Below are positions 1-12,600 of a stretch of 64,000 bases of DNA, piece after piece. The stretch is from Sitta carolinensis. Taxonomy: Eukaryota > Chordata > Aves > Passeriformes > Sittidae. The notes beneath the pieces were generated by a model. It worked only from the letters and a program-made list of their open reading frames with translations, did not search any database and was not told the origin of the DNA. Each line of letters starts with the position of its first letter. Positions within the stretch are counted from its first letter, which is position 1. The stretch spans positions 1,504,501 through 1,568,500 of the forward strand of contig CM063292.1 in assembly GCA_032173965.1 (NCBI GenBank), written 5' to 3'. A program made the translations under genes and the position numbers.

Positions 1-120
1 CAGCAAGTCCTTAGGAATTTCCTAATTTAGTAGAGAAGGCAGGAGCAGGAGAAAGGAAATTTCCTTTTTCAAGAGTATCCGGCGCTGAGCAACCCTTGTA
101 CCTCCCAAGAGCACTGAGCA

Positions 121-175
121 AGGAGGGAGGGAAAAAAAAAAAAAAAGGGAAAAAAAAAGGAAAAAAAGGTGTAAA
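121..175. repeat. A/G-rich simple tract
   Basis: Runs of A interrupted by short G blocks, purine-only over about 45 bases. It could be an old poly(A)-derived simple repeat; nothing more can be said. Confidence 0.7.
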
Positions 176-1339
176 CCTCCCTTTGTTTGTGGGAGAGGGG
201 CTGATAACATCAACCCTGGTGCTGTCAGCTCCTCGGGAGCCTGCCGTGGGATTCCTCGAGCGCTCCCGCGGCTTTAAAGGCTGCCAGCAGCCGCTATTGT
301 TCGAATGCGAAATGCCAAAGGGGTTATTCCAGTCAGGCTCTGCGATTGCCCTTCTCCTCCACGTGAAGGGATCGATAAAGCCTTTTTCTGCGGCGGGCAT
401 GTGAAGTCAAGTAGAACCTCGCAAATAATGACATTTGATTGTGGTCCTGTGAGCCGATGGAGCAGGCATCGATCGGGGCTGGCTGCGCTGCCCCTCTGCC
501 GGGGCTGCCCCTCTCTCCGGGGGCTCTTCCAGCCTCTTAACACATTAGAGGCAATTTCGGGGGGCACGGGGTTGAGGCTTGGCACCCACATTTGGAGCTG
601 AGTGCTCTTCCCAAGGAGCATTTCACCAGGAACAGCCGGGAGGGCAAGGACACTGTTATTACCTGTGCTGTAGCAAACAGCAAAAAAAGGGCATTCCAGG
701 CTTTAATTAAGAGCTGAGCTTTTCTCCTTGCTGCATTCACCTGCTTTTGGTGCCCTGGGTGGTGCTGGTGGAGCGAGGAGAGCAGAGCTGGGCTGGGCTG
801 GCTGCTGCCAGCAGGAGTGGCTGGGCTGGAGCCAGGCTGAGCAATTGCCAGAGGGCTCCCGTTAACACAAGTGGTGATTCCATCTCTTGGCCGGGAGCCC
901 AAACTGGCAACCGGCTGTGTTTGTCTCATGTCTATATTGACACAGCATCTGTGGGCCATTTGCTCTGGAAATTAAAGCTGTGCAACCAAAGGCTGCTGCA
1001 TCCCAAGGATGGAAAAAACAACTGTGGGATTGCTGAGGAGGACAGGGATGGGGATCCGTGGCTGGAAGGCTCACCTGGTGGGCAGGGGATGTTGTGTTTT
1101 AGTCAGAATCATTGAAAGAAGGGATTGTTGGAATGTCTCCTGCTGCAGAGAGGGTTTTGTGGTGGTGCAAAGCACAGTAAGAGCTGAGCTGCTCCTGGGG
1201 CTCTGTGTGGGCTCCCTTAGGAGGCAGGAGATGCTCCAGAGCTTCTGGTTTGGCTTTCAGGCTTTGGTGACCGAGGAGAAAATCTCCAGGAGTTTGCTGA
1301 AACCCAGGGAGTGACCTTTGTGCTGTGTGTGATCAGTGA

Positions 1340-1505
1340 GCCCTGCAAATCCCAGAATCCTGGAGGCTGGGACAGCCCTGCAGGGTCCTGGAGTCCAAGC
1401 TGGGAGCAGTCCCAGGTGTGAGCACTGAGCCCCATCAGCCCTTCCCTGAGCACCTCCAGGGGTGGGGAATCCACCCCTGACCCTGGAGAGGGAGCAGGGA
1501 TAGAA
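1340..1505 (-). mobile_element. CR1 LINE 3' fragment, minus orientation
   Basis: Starts with the CR1 3'-end signature in reverse (CCCAGAATCCTGGAGG) followed by GACAGCCCTGCAGGGTCCTGG and the AGCCCTTCCCTGAGCACCTCC block seen in avian CR1 tails. Diverged. Confidence 0.55.
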
Positions 1506-2800
1506 ATGAGGAATGTGCTGAAATTATTGAGCCCTGCATGTTGTAATGAACAGTCTGACAATAAACAGCTTCCAGGGGTGACAGGAGAGTGGATTTGGGT
1601 GGGCTTATCCTGCTGGGTAGGACAGGCTTAGGCAGCTCTTGGCTCTTCTCCAGCTCCAGACATCACAAAATAAATAATACACATATTAATAATAATACAA
1701 ATAATATAAAAAATAAATAATATCGAATTTTATATGTTTTTATCTTTTATTTTTACTCATTCGTTGATGAATAGATAGAAAATCTTTGAAGCTCTCTCTG
1801 CAGGTTGAATACTGACTCACAGAGTACATAAAAATAGCAATATTCCATTTTATTTGCAGGGATAAAGTTGGAATGCCTTAGAAATGTCCTAAAATGGTGT
1901 TGTTGGGGTTTTATTTACTTAGCTATTTATTTGACTTTTCTCCACTAGACCACATTTCCAGAGGGCTTAAATTAGAATGACAGGTAGCTTTGGGCTGGTG
2001 GCACCAGGCAAATTATCCCAGCAGTTTTTTTCCTGGGAATCTTTGGGATTGTGTTCTGGAGTCTGGGCTACAAGGATTTCCTGGGAAACACAAGATAAAA
2101 CAGAAACAGAGCAATGTCTAAACAAACACCCCAGAGACGAAAATCTTTCACACTGAAGCATTTGCAGCCGAGGAACATTGTACCAATTAGCAGGCTCTTA
2201 ATTAAATTGCTTGTTTGATTTGCATCCAAATTATAATTTGGATGTTAGGGAGGCTTTGATACCTTTTCATTAACTGGTCCTTTTGTGGGGGAAAAAAACC
2301 CACAAAAATCTCTTTTCCCTGTGTGTTTCAGAGGCCTGTGGCATCACAGGGTGGGAAGGTCAATCAGTTTTGTATCCATTTAAAGTCCATTATTGGTAGG
2401 GCCACTCCAACCTATCAAGCAACTCCTTTATTTTTCCAGTCAGTGATTCAGGAATCTATAGCCCTGTGCAGATAAATGGGATTTCATGGGCTTCTAAACT
2501 TCTTGCTTTATTGAAAAGCAGAATATTAACTGCTCCACTGACCAGCTGTCCATTAAAAACACGGGATATTTTTAGAAAATTGTTTGCCAATCAAATCCTA
2601 CCAACATCTGTAGAGAGCCTTTTCAGCTTGGTTCATAAGCAAATGCTGCAGCTGCTTTCCCACTCCCATTGAAACATTCCCATTTACCTGCTCTCCATGT
2701 CCCTGTCCGTGTCTCGGGGCACTTTGGGATTGTGAGGAACAGCGTGGGAGCTGCAATTGTAAAACCCAGCTTTAACAAGTCCACTTGGGGCCAGGCCTGC

Positions 2801-2827
2801 CTGGGCTGGGCTGGGCTGGGCTGGGCT
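2801..2827. repeat. CTGGG pentamer microsatellite
   Basis: Five consecutive CTGGG units inside the GALNS intron. Confidence 0.7.
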
Positions 2828-3684
2828 GAGGGGCCCTGCTTTCCTGGCTGCCCAGGGAAATGAGGGATTTTGCATTTTTGCCTCTTGCCAGGGTTTAAAT
2901 GGGCTCTGATGGCCCTGGAGGCTGCAGGGCAGGGATTAGGGAGCTGGCAGTGAGCACTTTAACCCCTTGCTGCTCCCAGCTGCTTCCCCACTCACTGTGC
3001 CCTTCCAACCCCGTGCTGCTGCTGGAAAATCCCACCTGAGCCCCCACAGGTGCTCAGAGACAGGAATGTGGGAATGGCTCCACTCCCTGCAGTGCTTTCA
3101 TCCCCACTGTCATGCCCTCAATACCAGCTTGCCATGAATCAACTTGAAAACACGCCAGCTTTTATAAAATGAACCAGGTTTGCTTCGTTTCACAGAGAAA
3201 CTGATCCTTCAGGTGCTGGCAGGGGGATTTTCAGGTGCCTGCTGCCTCTCGGGGTGTCTGGATGTCTCTTCTGGCATTTTGGTTTTGTTCAGAAGAGCCA
3301 AGCAATCCCATCTCCCTTTTATGGCTTCCAAAGCCATAAAAACCAGCCAGAAAATCCTTTCCACGTGCAGAAATTTTATGATTAAATGCTTCCACCTCTT
3401 TGTCTTTTGTTCTGGCATTTCGTTTTAATGAATATTTTATTGGGATTATATTTTTATAAAACAAGAATGCACGGCCATGCTTCAGCTCTTCTGTCAGTGC
3501 AACACCACCTGGTCACCTTATTTTACCCCACCAGCTCAGAATGTGTTTTGGAGATTGAAGTGGACTCTTGGTTTAAAATAATCCTGAGGTTTGTTGGTGT
3601 TTTGCTGGAGAAAGTTGGCATCAGCTCGAGTTTTGCTGCCTGCCTTGCCTCACCTTTGATGAGCTCTCTCCTTTTTTCCTGCAG

Positions 3685-6600
3685 GGCATCGATTTCTGTC
3701 CTGGCCAGAGTGTGGCTGGAGTGACAACACACACCCAGGAGGAGCACACTTACCTGCCCCTGCTCTTCCACCTGGGCAGGGACCCTGGGGAGAAGTACCC
3801 TTTAAGGTGAGCCACTTCATGAAAACTCAGCAGTGTCAGCCTTCAAAATTTGTTTGCTTTGGTAGCTGGTTCTTGAAACGTGTTTAAAAATTCTCCTGGA
3901 AAGCCATGCTGGGAAATAATGGCTTTCCTGCTGGTTTTTTCTCAGGAGAAGGAAAGGAGCAAACCTTGTTTTCAGTTGGGATGGGTGTGCACATGGATTT
4001 GTCAGCCTGGTTGCTCCTGTTTGTGTCCTGCAGCCCCTTGGGCAGGAGGAAAACACCGAATTTAGGGCAGGACAGGGCTGAGTGCAGCACATTCAAACAG
4101 AGCTGCTGGGGAGCTGTGCCTTGGAGCTGGGAGTTTTGGGGCCAGGGAAGAAACAACCAGTGCAGTGTGGTGCTGGAATCTCTGCAGGGCAGGCTGGGAA
4201 CCTTCCAGTCTCCTTCCCTGGCTGAGGGAGCCTCTCCAGAGGGGCTTTAGCAAGAGGACTTTGTGCCCAGTGCTGCTCCTTCCTCGGGCTCTCCTGGCTG
4301 TCTGAATCCATTTTCCTCTAAGCCTGCTATTGTAATATTTATCTCTGGCACACACCATGCCCTGGGAGATTCCCACAAGGATTTATGCAGTCAGCAGAGC
4401 CCACAAAGAACCTTGCCACCTCCAGAAACACTCCCAAGGTGTCCCCACCTCCCTCCCTGCAGCAAATCCAGGGCCAGGCAGGGACCCCTCACCAGGGGCT
4501 CTGACAGGAGAGTGTGGAAATAAAGCAGGAGGGAACTGGGGCTGCCTGCCCAGAGCTGGGTTTGTGCAGCAGCCTGGAGAGGCAGAGATGTTTCCTGAGC
4601 TGACAGGGCTGCAATTCCTCAGCTGGTTTGAATAATTGAGTGGACACACCGAGCCCATTCCTTGCAGAGGAACGGAGCCTGTGCTGTCCACTGAGTTTTC
4701 ACTGCCGAGAGGAGGGGAGAGACAATGTTGCCATCCTCTCTCACTTAACAGAGCACTTGAGGGGTGATCAGCAGTGGGTAAAGCTCTCTGGGAGCTCTGC
4801 TCTGCTCCCACTGCATTCCAGCACTAATAAGCAAAGCACAGCTGCAGCTGCAGGGCTGGAAATAGAGCTCAGGGAAACTAAACCAGGCTGGGATTGCAGG
4901 TGAGAGCTGGGCGCTTTAACAACTGCTGGATTTGCCCAGGACACAGGGGAGGGCTTCCCACTGCCTGGGGGCAGGGCTGGGTGGGATACTGGGGAGAAAT
5001 TCCTCCCTGTGAGGGTGGGGAGCCCTGGCACAGGGTGCCCAGAGCAGCTGTGGTGCCCCTGGATCCCTGGCAGTGCCCAGGGCCAGGCTGGACAGGGCTG
5101 GGAGCAGCCTGGCACAGTGGAAGGTGTCCCTGCCATGGCAGGGGTGGCACTGGATGAGCTTTAAGGTCCCTTCAAACCAAACCATTCCAGGATTCTGTGT
5201 TTCTGTTTTAGGAAATGAGTGTATAGAAATAATCTCTTTTTCCAAAAATCAAGAAAATGGGTAGCATTTTAATAACTGAACTGCAGCTTGCCTGCTGTGT
5301 GTGTCACCTTTGTCACCTGCTCCATGTGACCCTGCCTTGCCAGAGGATTGCACTGGATGATCTCTGGAACTCTCAGCCTTAAACCCTCTGTGATTCTGGG
5401 GTTCTGTGGGACTGTTTGTGTTTGCTCTGGATCTGAGGCAGAGGAGCTCTTCCCTCAGAGGTGTTTGCAGCACCTGCTTCCCTCATTCCACTGCTCTTCC
5501 CACCACCGTGGAGTGAGCATTGAAATAAATTCCAGAGTTCCAACTGCAATCATTTCTCATATGGTTGCATTGATTTTTTGGATATTCACAAGCTGTTGCC
5601 TTGATTGAATTTTATGGCAAGATTATGACCCGATTATGGAGAGCTGTGCTGGTGTTTATTATGCAGCCCCTAATAGAAACCCTCTTTTTTTTTAGCAAGC
5701 CACTCTTCCTTTCTCCAGCACATTCTGCTGCTATTGTCTCCTCTGTGGTCACAATGGAAAACTCATGGGAAGTGGGTCTCCTCTATCGAATGTGGTAATT
5801 AAATTATCCTCATTTGTGGAGCTGTTCCTGGTGTGTATTTTTATTTAGCTTAATTATCCCCCTTGGCAGGGAGCCTGCTGGGAGTCCCGACACTAATGTT
5901 TCTCCAAAGGGAATCCAGCATCCTGCTCCCAGCCTGCATCTGTCTCTCCCTACGTGCTGGCTCTGTTCTGCCTGCCTGCTTTTGCTCACTTTTTATTGCA
6001 TTTATTCCTTATTTAGTGCAGCCTTTTCTTCTCCCTTGAAATGATTTTAATAATCTGTCATCTCTCTTGATTTACGTGAGTTTGGAGTGATGCAAAGCCA
6101 CCAGCAGTGGGTGGCACTGCTGCTCAGGAGGGCCTGGCATCACATGGCACTTCCAGAGGGGTTTGCTGCTTCTTTGTTTGGGATCTCAGAGCCAGGGAAT
6201 CCCAGGGATCAGCAGCTCAGCAGCCCTGACCTGCAGGGCTGTGACACTGCATGTGCAGGACACACAGAAACAGTTCTTGGAGGCTGCAGTGTTATAGTCA
6301 GGGAATATTTAAGATTGGACCCTTAGGACCATCAAGTGCCATTAACCTGGCCCTGCCAAGCCCATCACTGTTTGGGTTATCTCATGGAGGTTGGAACAAG
6401 AGGAGTTTTAAGGTCTCTTCCCACTCAAACCATTCCATGATTGTTATTCTATATTAGGAAGTTGAGTGGATAGAAATAACCTATTTCTCCAAAAATCAAA
6501 CAAAGCTTTTCAGTCTTTGTTGAAGTGGCTGCTGGAGGGATCCCTGAAGATGCAAATCCTGCAAGACCCAGAGGCAGCAGGTCCCACGTTCAGCTGCCTG

Positions 6601-9600
6601 GGATTCCTGGTGAGGCAGCACAAGTCCTTCCTCTTCCTCCCACTGCTCACTGCATTTCCTGGAGCCTGCCTGCAAACAGTCCCAGCAAAAGGAGCTCCCA
6701 CAGGAGCACTTGCCCTGCAGTGAAAAGCTGCCCAGGCATTTCTAGGCAGGAGCTGGGGACACTCCTGGCAGTGCTGAGCCCACGTCCCCTTCCTGTGCTG
6801 CACTGCTGGGACTCCTCTTGCTGCTGCTGCTGCTGCCCCTCTGGCTTTGGCTGGATCCCCTGCCCCCCATCTTCTGCCAAGGGACTCAGTTGTGTTTGCT
6901 CCTTTGCCTTGAAATGTCGTGGAATCCTGGAATGCCTTGGGTTGGAGGAACCTGAGAGCTCATCCAGTCCCACCCCTGCCATGGCAGGAACCCCTCCCAC
7001 CATCCCAGGCTGCTCCCAGCCCTGTCCAGCCTGGCCTGGGGCACTGCCAGGGATCCAGGGGCAGCCACAGCTGTGCCAGGGCCTGCCCACCCTCACAGCC
7101 AGGAATTCCTCCCCAATATCCAACTCAAACCTCCCCTTTTCCATCTAAACTCCATCCCCTGTGTGCTGTCCCTCCCCTCCTTGTCCCCAGTCCCTCCCCA
7201 GCTCTCCTGGAGCTCCCTTCTGTAGGAGTTACCTCCTCCTTGCTGCTGAGAAGTGAACCCTTTGTGCCTTTTTGTCACCTAGCTCAGTGCAGGCTGGGGG
7301 ACAGAAAATCTCTCTTTTTATAACTTTAAACTCTAACTAAGACTGTGTGTTGGGCAGCACAGAAAGCAGAAGCATTTCCCCGAGGGTGAGCAGGGCTTTG
7401 TTTCCTCCCTGGATGCAATAACTGCCCTTGTTACCAAATTTATCCAAATGCAGAACTAAAAGATCTGATAGTTTTTTTTTCCTTGGCCAGATTCTGTTAT
7501 CTCTGGGCTGTGGTGTGTGTGCTAAGTACCACAGAGGGAGCTTCTTTCTCCAACCTGACAAATTCAGTAAAATTATCTGTTAGTACCGTCTCCACAAGCA
7601 GTTGTCAGTTTTATTTTCTAAGTCAGATTATTGTTTATACAGACATTTACTCAAATACTGCATTACCAGTCAAGAAGAACACAATTAATGATTATATATA
7701 TATATATATTTATATAAAAAGCAAAGCTGGCACAGCTAAAAATACAGTTAGTAAAATACCTAGTGCAGCCTAAAGTAGAAAAAGTGTTTTGAAGCCCAAG
7801 AATTTATAACAGAAATCTCTGAAATGCTGCCAGTTTGAGCCAGAGGTGCAAAGCTTAGTAACAAGTGAGGACAGGGTAAGTACAGCCTGCTCACACCTTG
7901 TTGTTACTCCAGGTTTGGAGCAGCTTCTGCTCTAAGCAATGAGTTTATTGAATTATGAACATCAAAATTCCTGTGTTTTACTTAGGGCAATGGATTTTAC
8001 TATTATGGAAGAAAATGGAAGTGATAAGGCTTGGTTGATGAACATAATGATTTTAGAACACATTAATTAAGAAGAGAGCTCACAAGTGCCTATTTCGAGC
8101 AGATGGAAAATTCAGGAAATCATCAGAGAGGTAATTGCAGTGGTTATGGAGCCAGAAAAAAAAAAAAAAAGGAATGAGCTCCTGAAGGGAAGCTAAAGGG
8201 GAAAGGATCTGATAGAAAAGTTGCCAGTCTCACCTTAGTGCTCAGGGCACAAAGCTGGCTGTGGGGAAGAGAGAGAAGGTGCAGAACAGGGGGAAAAATG
8301 TGAATAATAACAAAGAGCAAGGATTGTGCCCAGGGGAGATGCTGACTCCTCATCTTGGGAAAGAGGGAGATGGTACCAGCTGCACTGCAGGGGTGAATTG
8401 GCAGCTGCCACAGGAGAGGTGACACTAAAAGGGTGGGAGTAGTGGCTAAGGAGCCTCAGAAGTGGCAATAAAAACTGCAAAGCACCAGCCACACCAAGGC
8501 TGCAGGCAGCAAGGTGGGAAGAGGCAGGTGGGACTGGCACAGAGGCAGCTCAGGGGGAAATAAAATCCAGCTGTGGAGGAGAATCATCAGCCTGGAGACT
8601 GGGAATGGCCATGGCTGCCTTTTCCCAGTCTCTTCATCAGCCCACAGCCCTCAGGTGTTCTGGGTGAGAGATGCTGCCTGAAAAGGAGAGTATTGAGAGA
8701 AAAAAGCTGCATGAAGCAGCTGCAAAATATGCAAAATGCAGTTTGAAATGGATGTCATCATCTTCATCATCATCATCTTCTTCAGAGACAGGACCAGGCA
8801 GGGCTGCAGCCACAAGAAAGTGACCTGAAGAACACAGTGCTTAAATTGTGATTCAGGAACACCACTGAAAAGGAAAGTTCAGGAGTAGTGATGCCTACAA
8901 AGGCAGACCTGGAACAGAGACTAGACAGAGCAAAAGGAATAAAATATGTATTTATTGAAAGGCCCATAAAGATACACCCTGGGCAGTGCCAGAGCCTGGC
9001 TGGGTTACACCCAGGTTGAACCCTAAAACTGGTCACAAAATGGACAACTGGCCATGAGGTCCCACACTTTGATAGGTTCTGGTCCATCAGCACATTGGAG
9101 TTAATTGTCCAATTATAGTTTCAGGTTATGAAGCTCCATCCTCCTTGTTGTTCCTTCTCACTTCAACATTATTTTTGTTCTTGAGCCTGAAAGTTGTATC
9201 AGCTATCCTTGGCCCAGGCTAGAGAAGGAATTGTTTTGTCTTCATACTCTGAAGAGAGCTCAGTAGCACTCAGCGTGAAACCCAGAACTACACACTGAAA
9301 CAGCACAGAACCTGAAAAATATAAAAGCTCAAACTTAAGGCATCACTGGCACAGGAGCAGCCAGCAGGAGGATCAGTGGACAGCTGTTATTTCCTGTCAC
9401 CTCTTCACACCCAGATGAAAGCTTCACTACTCACTCTGCCTTTATTCATTATCTCAGTGCTGGGGTTCCTGGCAGTGAGATCCAGCAGAAAGGCAGGATT
9501 CTGGGAGGGAATGGGGAGGGAAAACTTCCATGAAAATAAGTGAGCAGGTGGAGGATCAGCACCATCACATTTCCTTGCTGCGAGGAGTGTGCTGATCATC

Positions 9601-12600
9601 ACAGCTTGGACTCTCCCTTCTTGGAGGCCTTTTCCAACCTGAAAGATTCTGGAATTCCAAGGTTTCCTGTGGCTCAGTGGCCACATGCCCTTCATGCCTC
9701 CAGGGATGCATCTGGGCCCCAGAATGCCTTGGACCAGAGGTCACTTGGGGTAAGGGCCACCTTCACCCTTTGATTCCTCATTTGTTTTCCTCTGGCTCCT
9801 CTGAGTCCCTCCAGTAATTCCAGCAGCAGAGCCTGAAACCTCTCTCTGCCTCCTCCTGCATTGTGCAGACCTTAAATTGCAAATAAACTTGATAATAGAG
9901 GAGAGGAACTGAGGAAGACTGAATAATAAGACAAGATCAAGACTTGGATACCACGGTGCTGTGAAGCCTCAAAGCACTGATAACAGATAAAATCAAATTA
10001 TCAGAATCTGGGTGTATATCACAATTAAAAATAATGGTTTTAATTAAAATAATTCCAGGGGAGAAGGAAGTAAAGTATCATTAGCCATGTTTTATGCTCT
10101 TCCCATAATTTCATATCAATCTGAGAGCTGCTGTTCCTAGAATCATGGAGTCCTGGAATGGTTTGGATTGGAAGGAGCTTCCTCTAAAGCTCATCCTGTT
10201 TAAAGCTCATCACCTTTCACTAAACCAGGCTGCTCCAAGCCCTGGCCAACCTGCTCTAGAGCCCTTTGTCAGGTTTCTGTCAATCCCATTAGGGGATTTT
10301 TGTATAATATATCATTCCCATTTTATTCCAGTTCTCTCAGTTACACCATGGCCCCACCACTGCCAGGACAGACACTGCACTGTGAATCTGCAGGACAGGC
10401 TGTAAAAAAACCATCCTGGAATCCTGCTGGAAAGGCTCCTGGGTTCGTTTGGGTGCTGATCTATTTGAGGGTGCATTTAATGATGGCAGAGACTCCTGCC
10501 CCGAGGTGAAAGCCCAAGGAGCAGCGGGTGAAAGGCGAGCTTTAGCCCTGTGTGAGCCACCCCCTGCTCCCTGCAGAGCTGGGTTTGCTGGGAGGGCAGG
10601 CTGGGGTTAAGCAGCAGAGCAGGTTCCAGGAGCTGTGGGGGGAGGATGGGAGCAGATTGCCAAGGCACAATTACAGCAAATGAAGGAAGCACAGCCCACA
10701 CCTGTGCCTGGGACCCCGCGCTCCAATCCAGCCCTGATTGCATCTCCAGGGACTTCCCGGAGGTAAAGTGTCAATTAGTGTAATGACCCTGGACTTTGTC
10801 CACTCTGCTCCCTCCTTCTGAGCCTGGAATAATTTCATGGGCGCTGGGGGATCTCTTTTAGCAAACTCCTCACAACACCACCTGCTCACCCTCTCGTTCT
10901 TGCAGTGCTATTCCCAGCTCTCCTTCCCAGGATTGCTGAACTGGAATACGAAATGCAGCTCGCCCCCGAGGCAGCATCCTCCCAGACAATGGGGCCCAGA
11001 CACCTGTACAGATAATTCCAGCTCTTTTTGGAGCTGGGAATGCAGCAAACCTGGCCTTGCAGCCCAGGCCTGCATATGCATTCCAGGAAAGGATGGGACT
11101 CCAGGTAGGAGAGGTTCCCAGCTCCCTTAACAGCTCAGACTGATTACCATGAGGTAATTATCCCCATTTTACATGCAAATTCCAGGCACTCTTACAGATT
11201 TTGTCTCAAAATGCACTTGTTCAGGGCTGGAGGCAGTTTTAACTCCTGTGCAGTCAGTAAATAATTCACAAATCCATGGATGTGGGATTTTGGGGCATTG
11301 TTGTGGAGCTGAACAGGAATATCTGAGGAAAAACTGAGCCATGGAGTCAAGGCAGGAAAACCAAGCCCCATGGAATTGGGATATCCATGAGGTCAGGAAA
11401 AGAAAACCAACCTCCATGGAGCAGGGAGAAATGGGATATTGGGGAGGAATTCCTGGCTGTGAGGGTGGTGATGCCCTGGCACAGGGTGCCCAGAGCAGCT
11501 GTGGCTGCCCCTGGACACCTGGCAGTGCCCAAGGCCAGGCTGGACAGGGCTGGGAGCAGCCTGGGCCAGTGGAAGGTGTCCCTGCCATGGCAGGGAGTGG
11601 GATGAGATGAGCTTTAAATCCCTTCCCACCCAGACCATTCCAGGATTGTCAGATTCCATGAGATCTGGGAGTTTCTCAGGATACTCTGGATTTTGGGGTG
11701 GTCCTTCAGCTCTCTCCACCAGCATCCAGCCAGCTGGGTGTGAGAGCAGCAGCTCCTCATCCCACATTCCCTAGGGGCTCTCTATCAGCCCAGCCCCACA
11801 ATCAGCCTTTCCCTGGCAGCCTGCCGAGGAGCTGGGATATTTATAGGGTTTACTGGAAACGCTTGGCACATGGCTGGCCTTCGAAATGGGATTGTTTTGT
11901 AAAGAAGGAAATTAGCTGGAGTGTGGGGCTGGTGGCCAGCTTGGCCTAGGAGCAGAGGGAGCCCGAGGTCAGGACCCAGCTGCATTGTTTCTTTTATCTT
12001 CAGAAGGAATTTGCCGCTCTCTGTGGGGTTTTTGTGGGTTTTTTTAAGTGGCTCTTAACGTGATGGACAAAGAGAGATCATTGTTAGGAATACTTGAGGT
12101 GTTAGTGAAGTGCACCCTGAGCACTCCAACGAATACCTGCTGGAGGAACCGGGTGGGTCAGGATCTGGTCATTTATAACCACGTTTGGGGCACGGCAGAT
12201 GGGTCCCAGCTTGGAATAATCAAGCTGTAATGGAAGAATGTGGACGGGGCTGAACCTCAGCACGTTGTGGAATGGGGGAGGTATTCTTGTCTTGGACAAG
12301 GCCCTTCTATTCTTCTCTCTGTTTGCATAATTTTAGTTCATTTCCTTGGTGGTTGTGGAGTTTAACTGGCCCGGGGTTGTGTTTGAAAGCCTTCCTGAGA
12401 ACACTCTTATAAAAGAAAATATTGACATTCCCTTTGCTTCCCTACAACAAACGCCTCCGCCCGGGGCAGGTGTTCCAGGAGGGCTCTTGGAGGAGTGGGG
12501 GATGAGTGTGGAGAGCTGCTGACCTCAGGTGGGACACGCTGGAAGGGCTGCCTTGGGAAATTCCTGTCCTGAGCTGTCTGGGAAGGTGTTTATCCTGTGT

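Larger units (their letters stand above)
1..3684 (+). other. GALNS: GALNS intron (upstream part), no exon recognised
   Basis: No GALNS exon is recognisable before 3685; in particular no segment matching the exon that precedes GIDFCPGQ. The stretch holds an A/G-rich tract, a CR1 fragment in minus orientation, an AT-rich block near 1665-1760 and a short CTGGG pentamer repeat near 2801-2827. Many short open frames are present, none with homology I recognise. Confidence 0.7.
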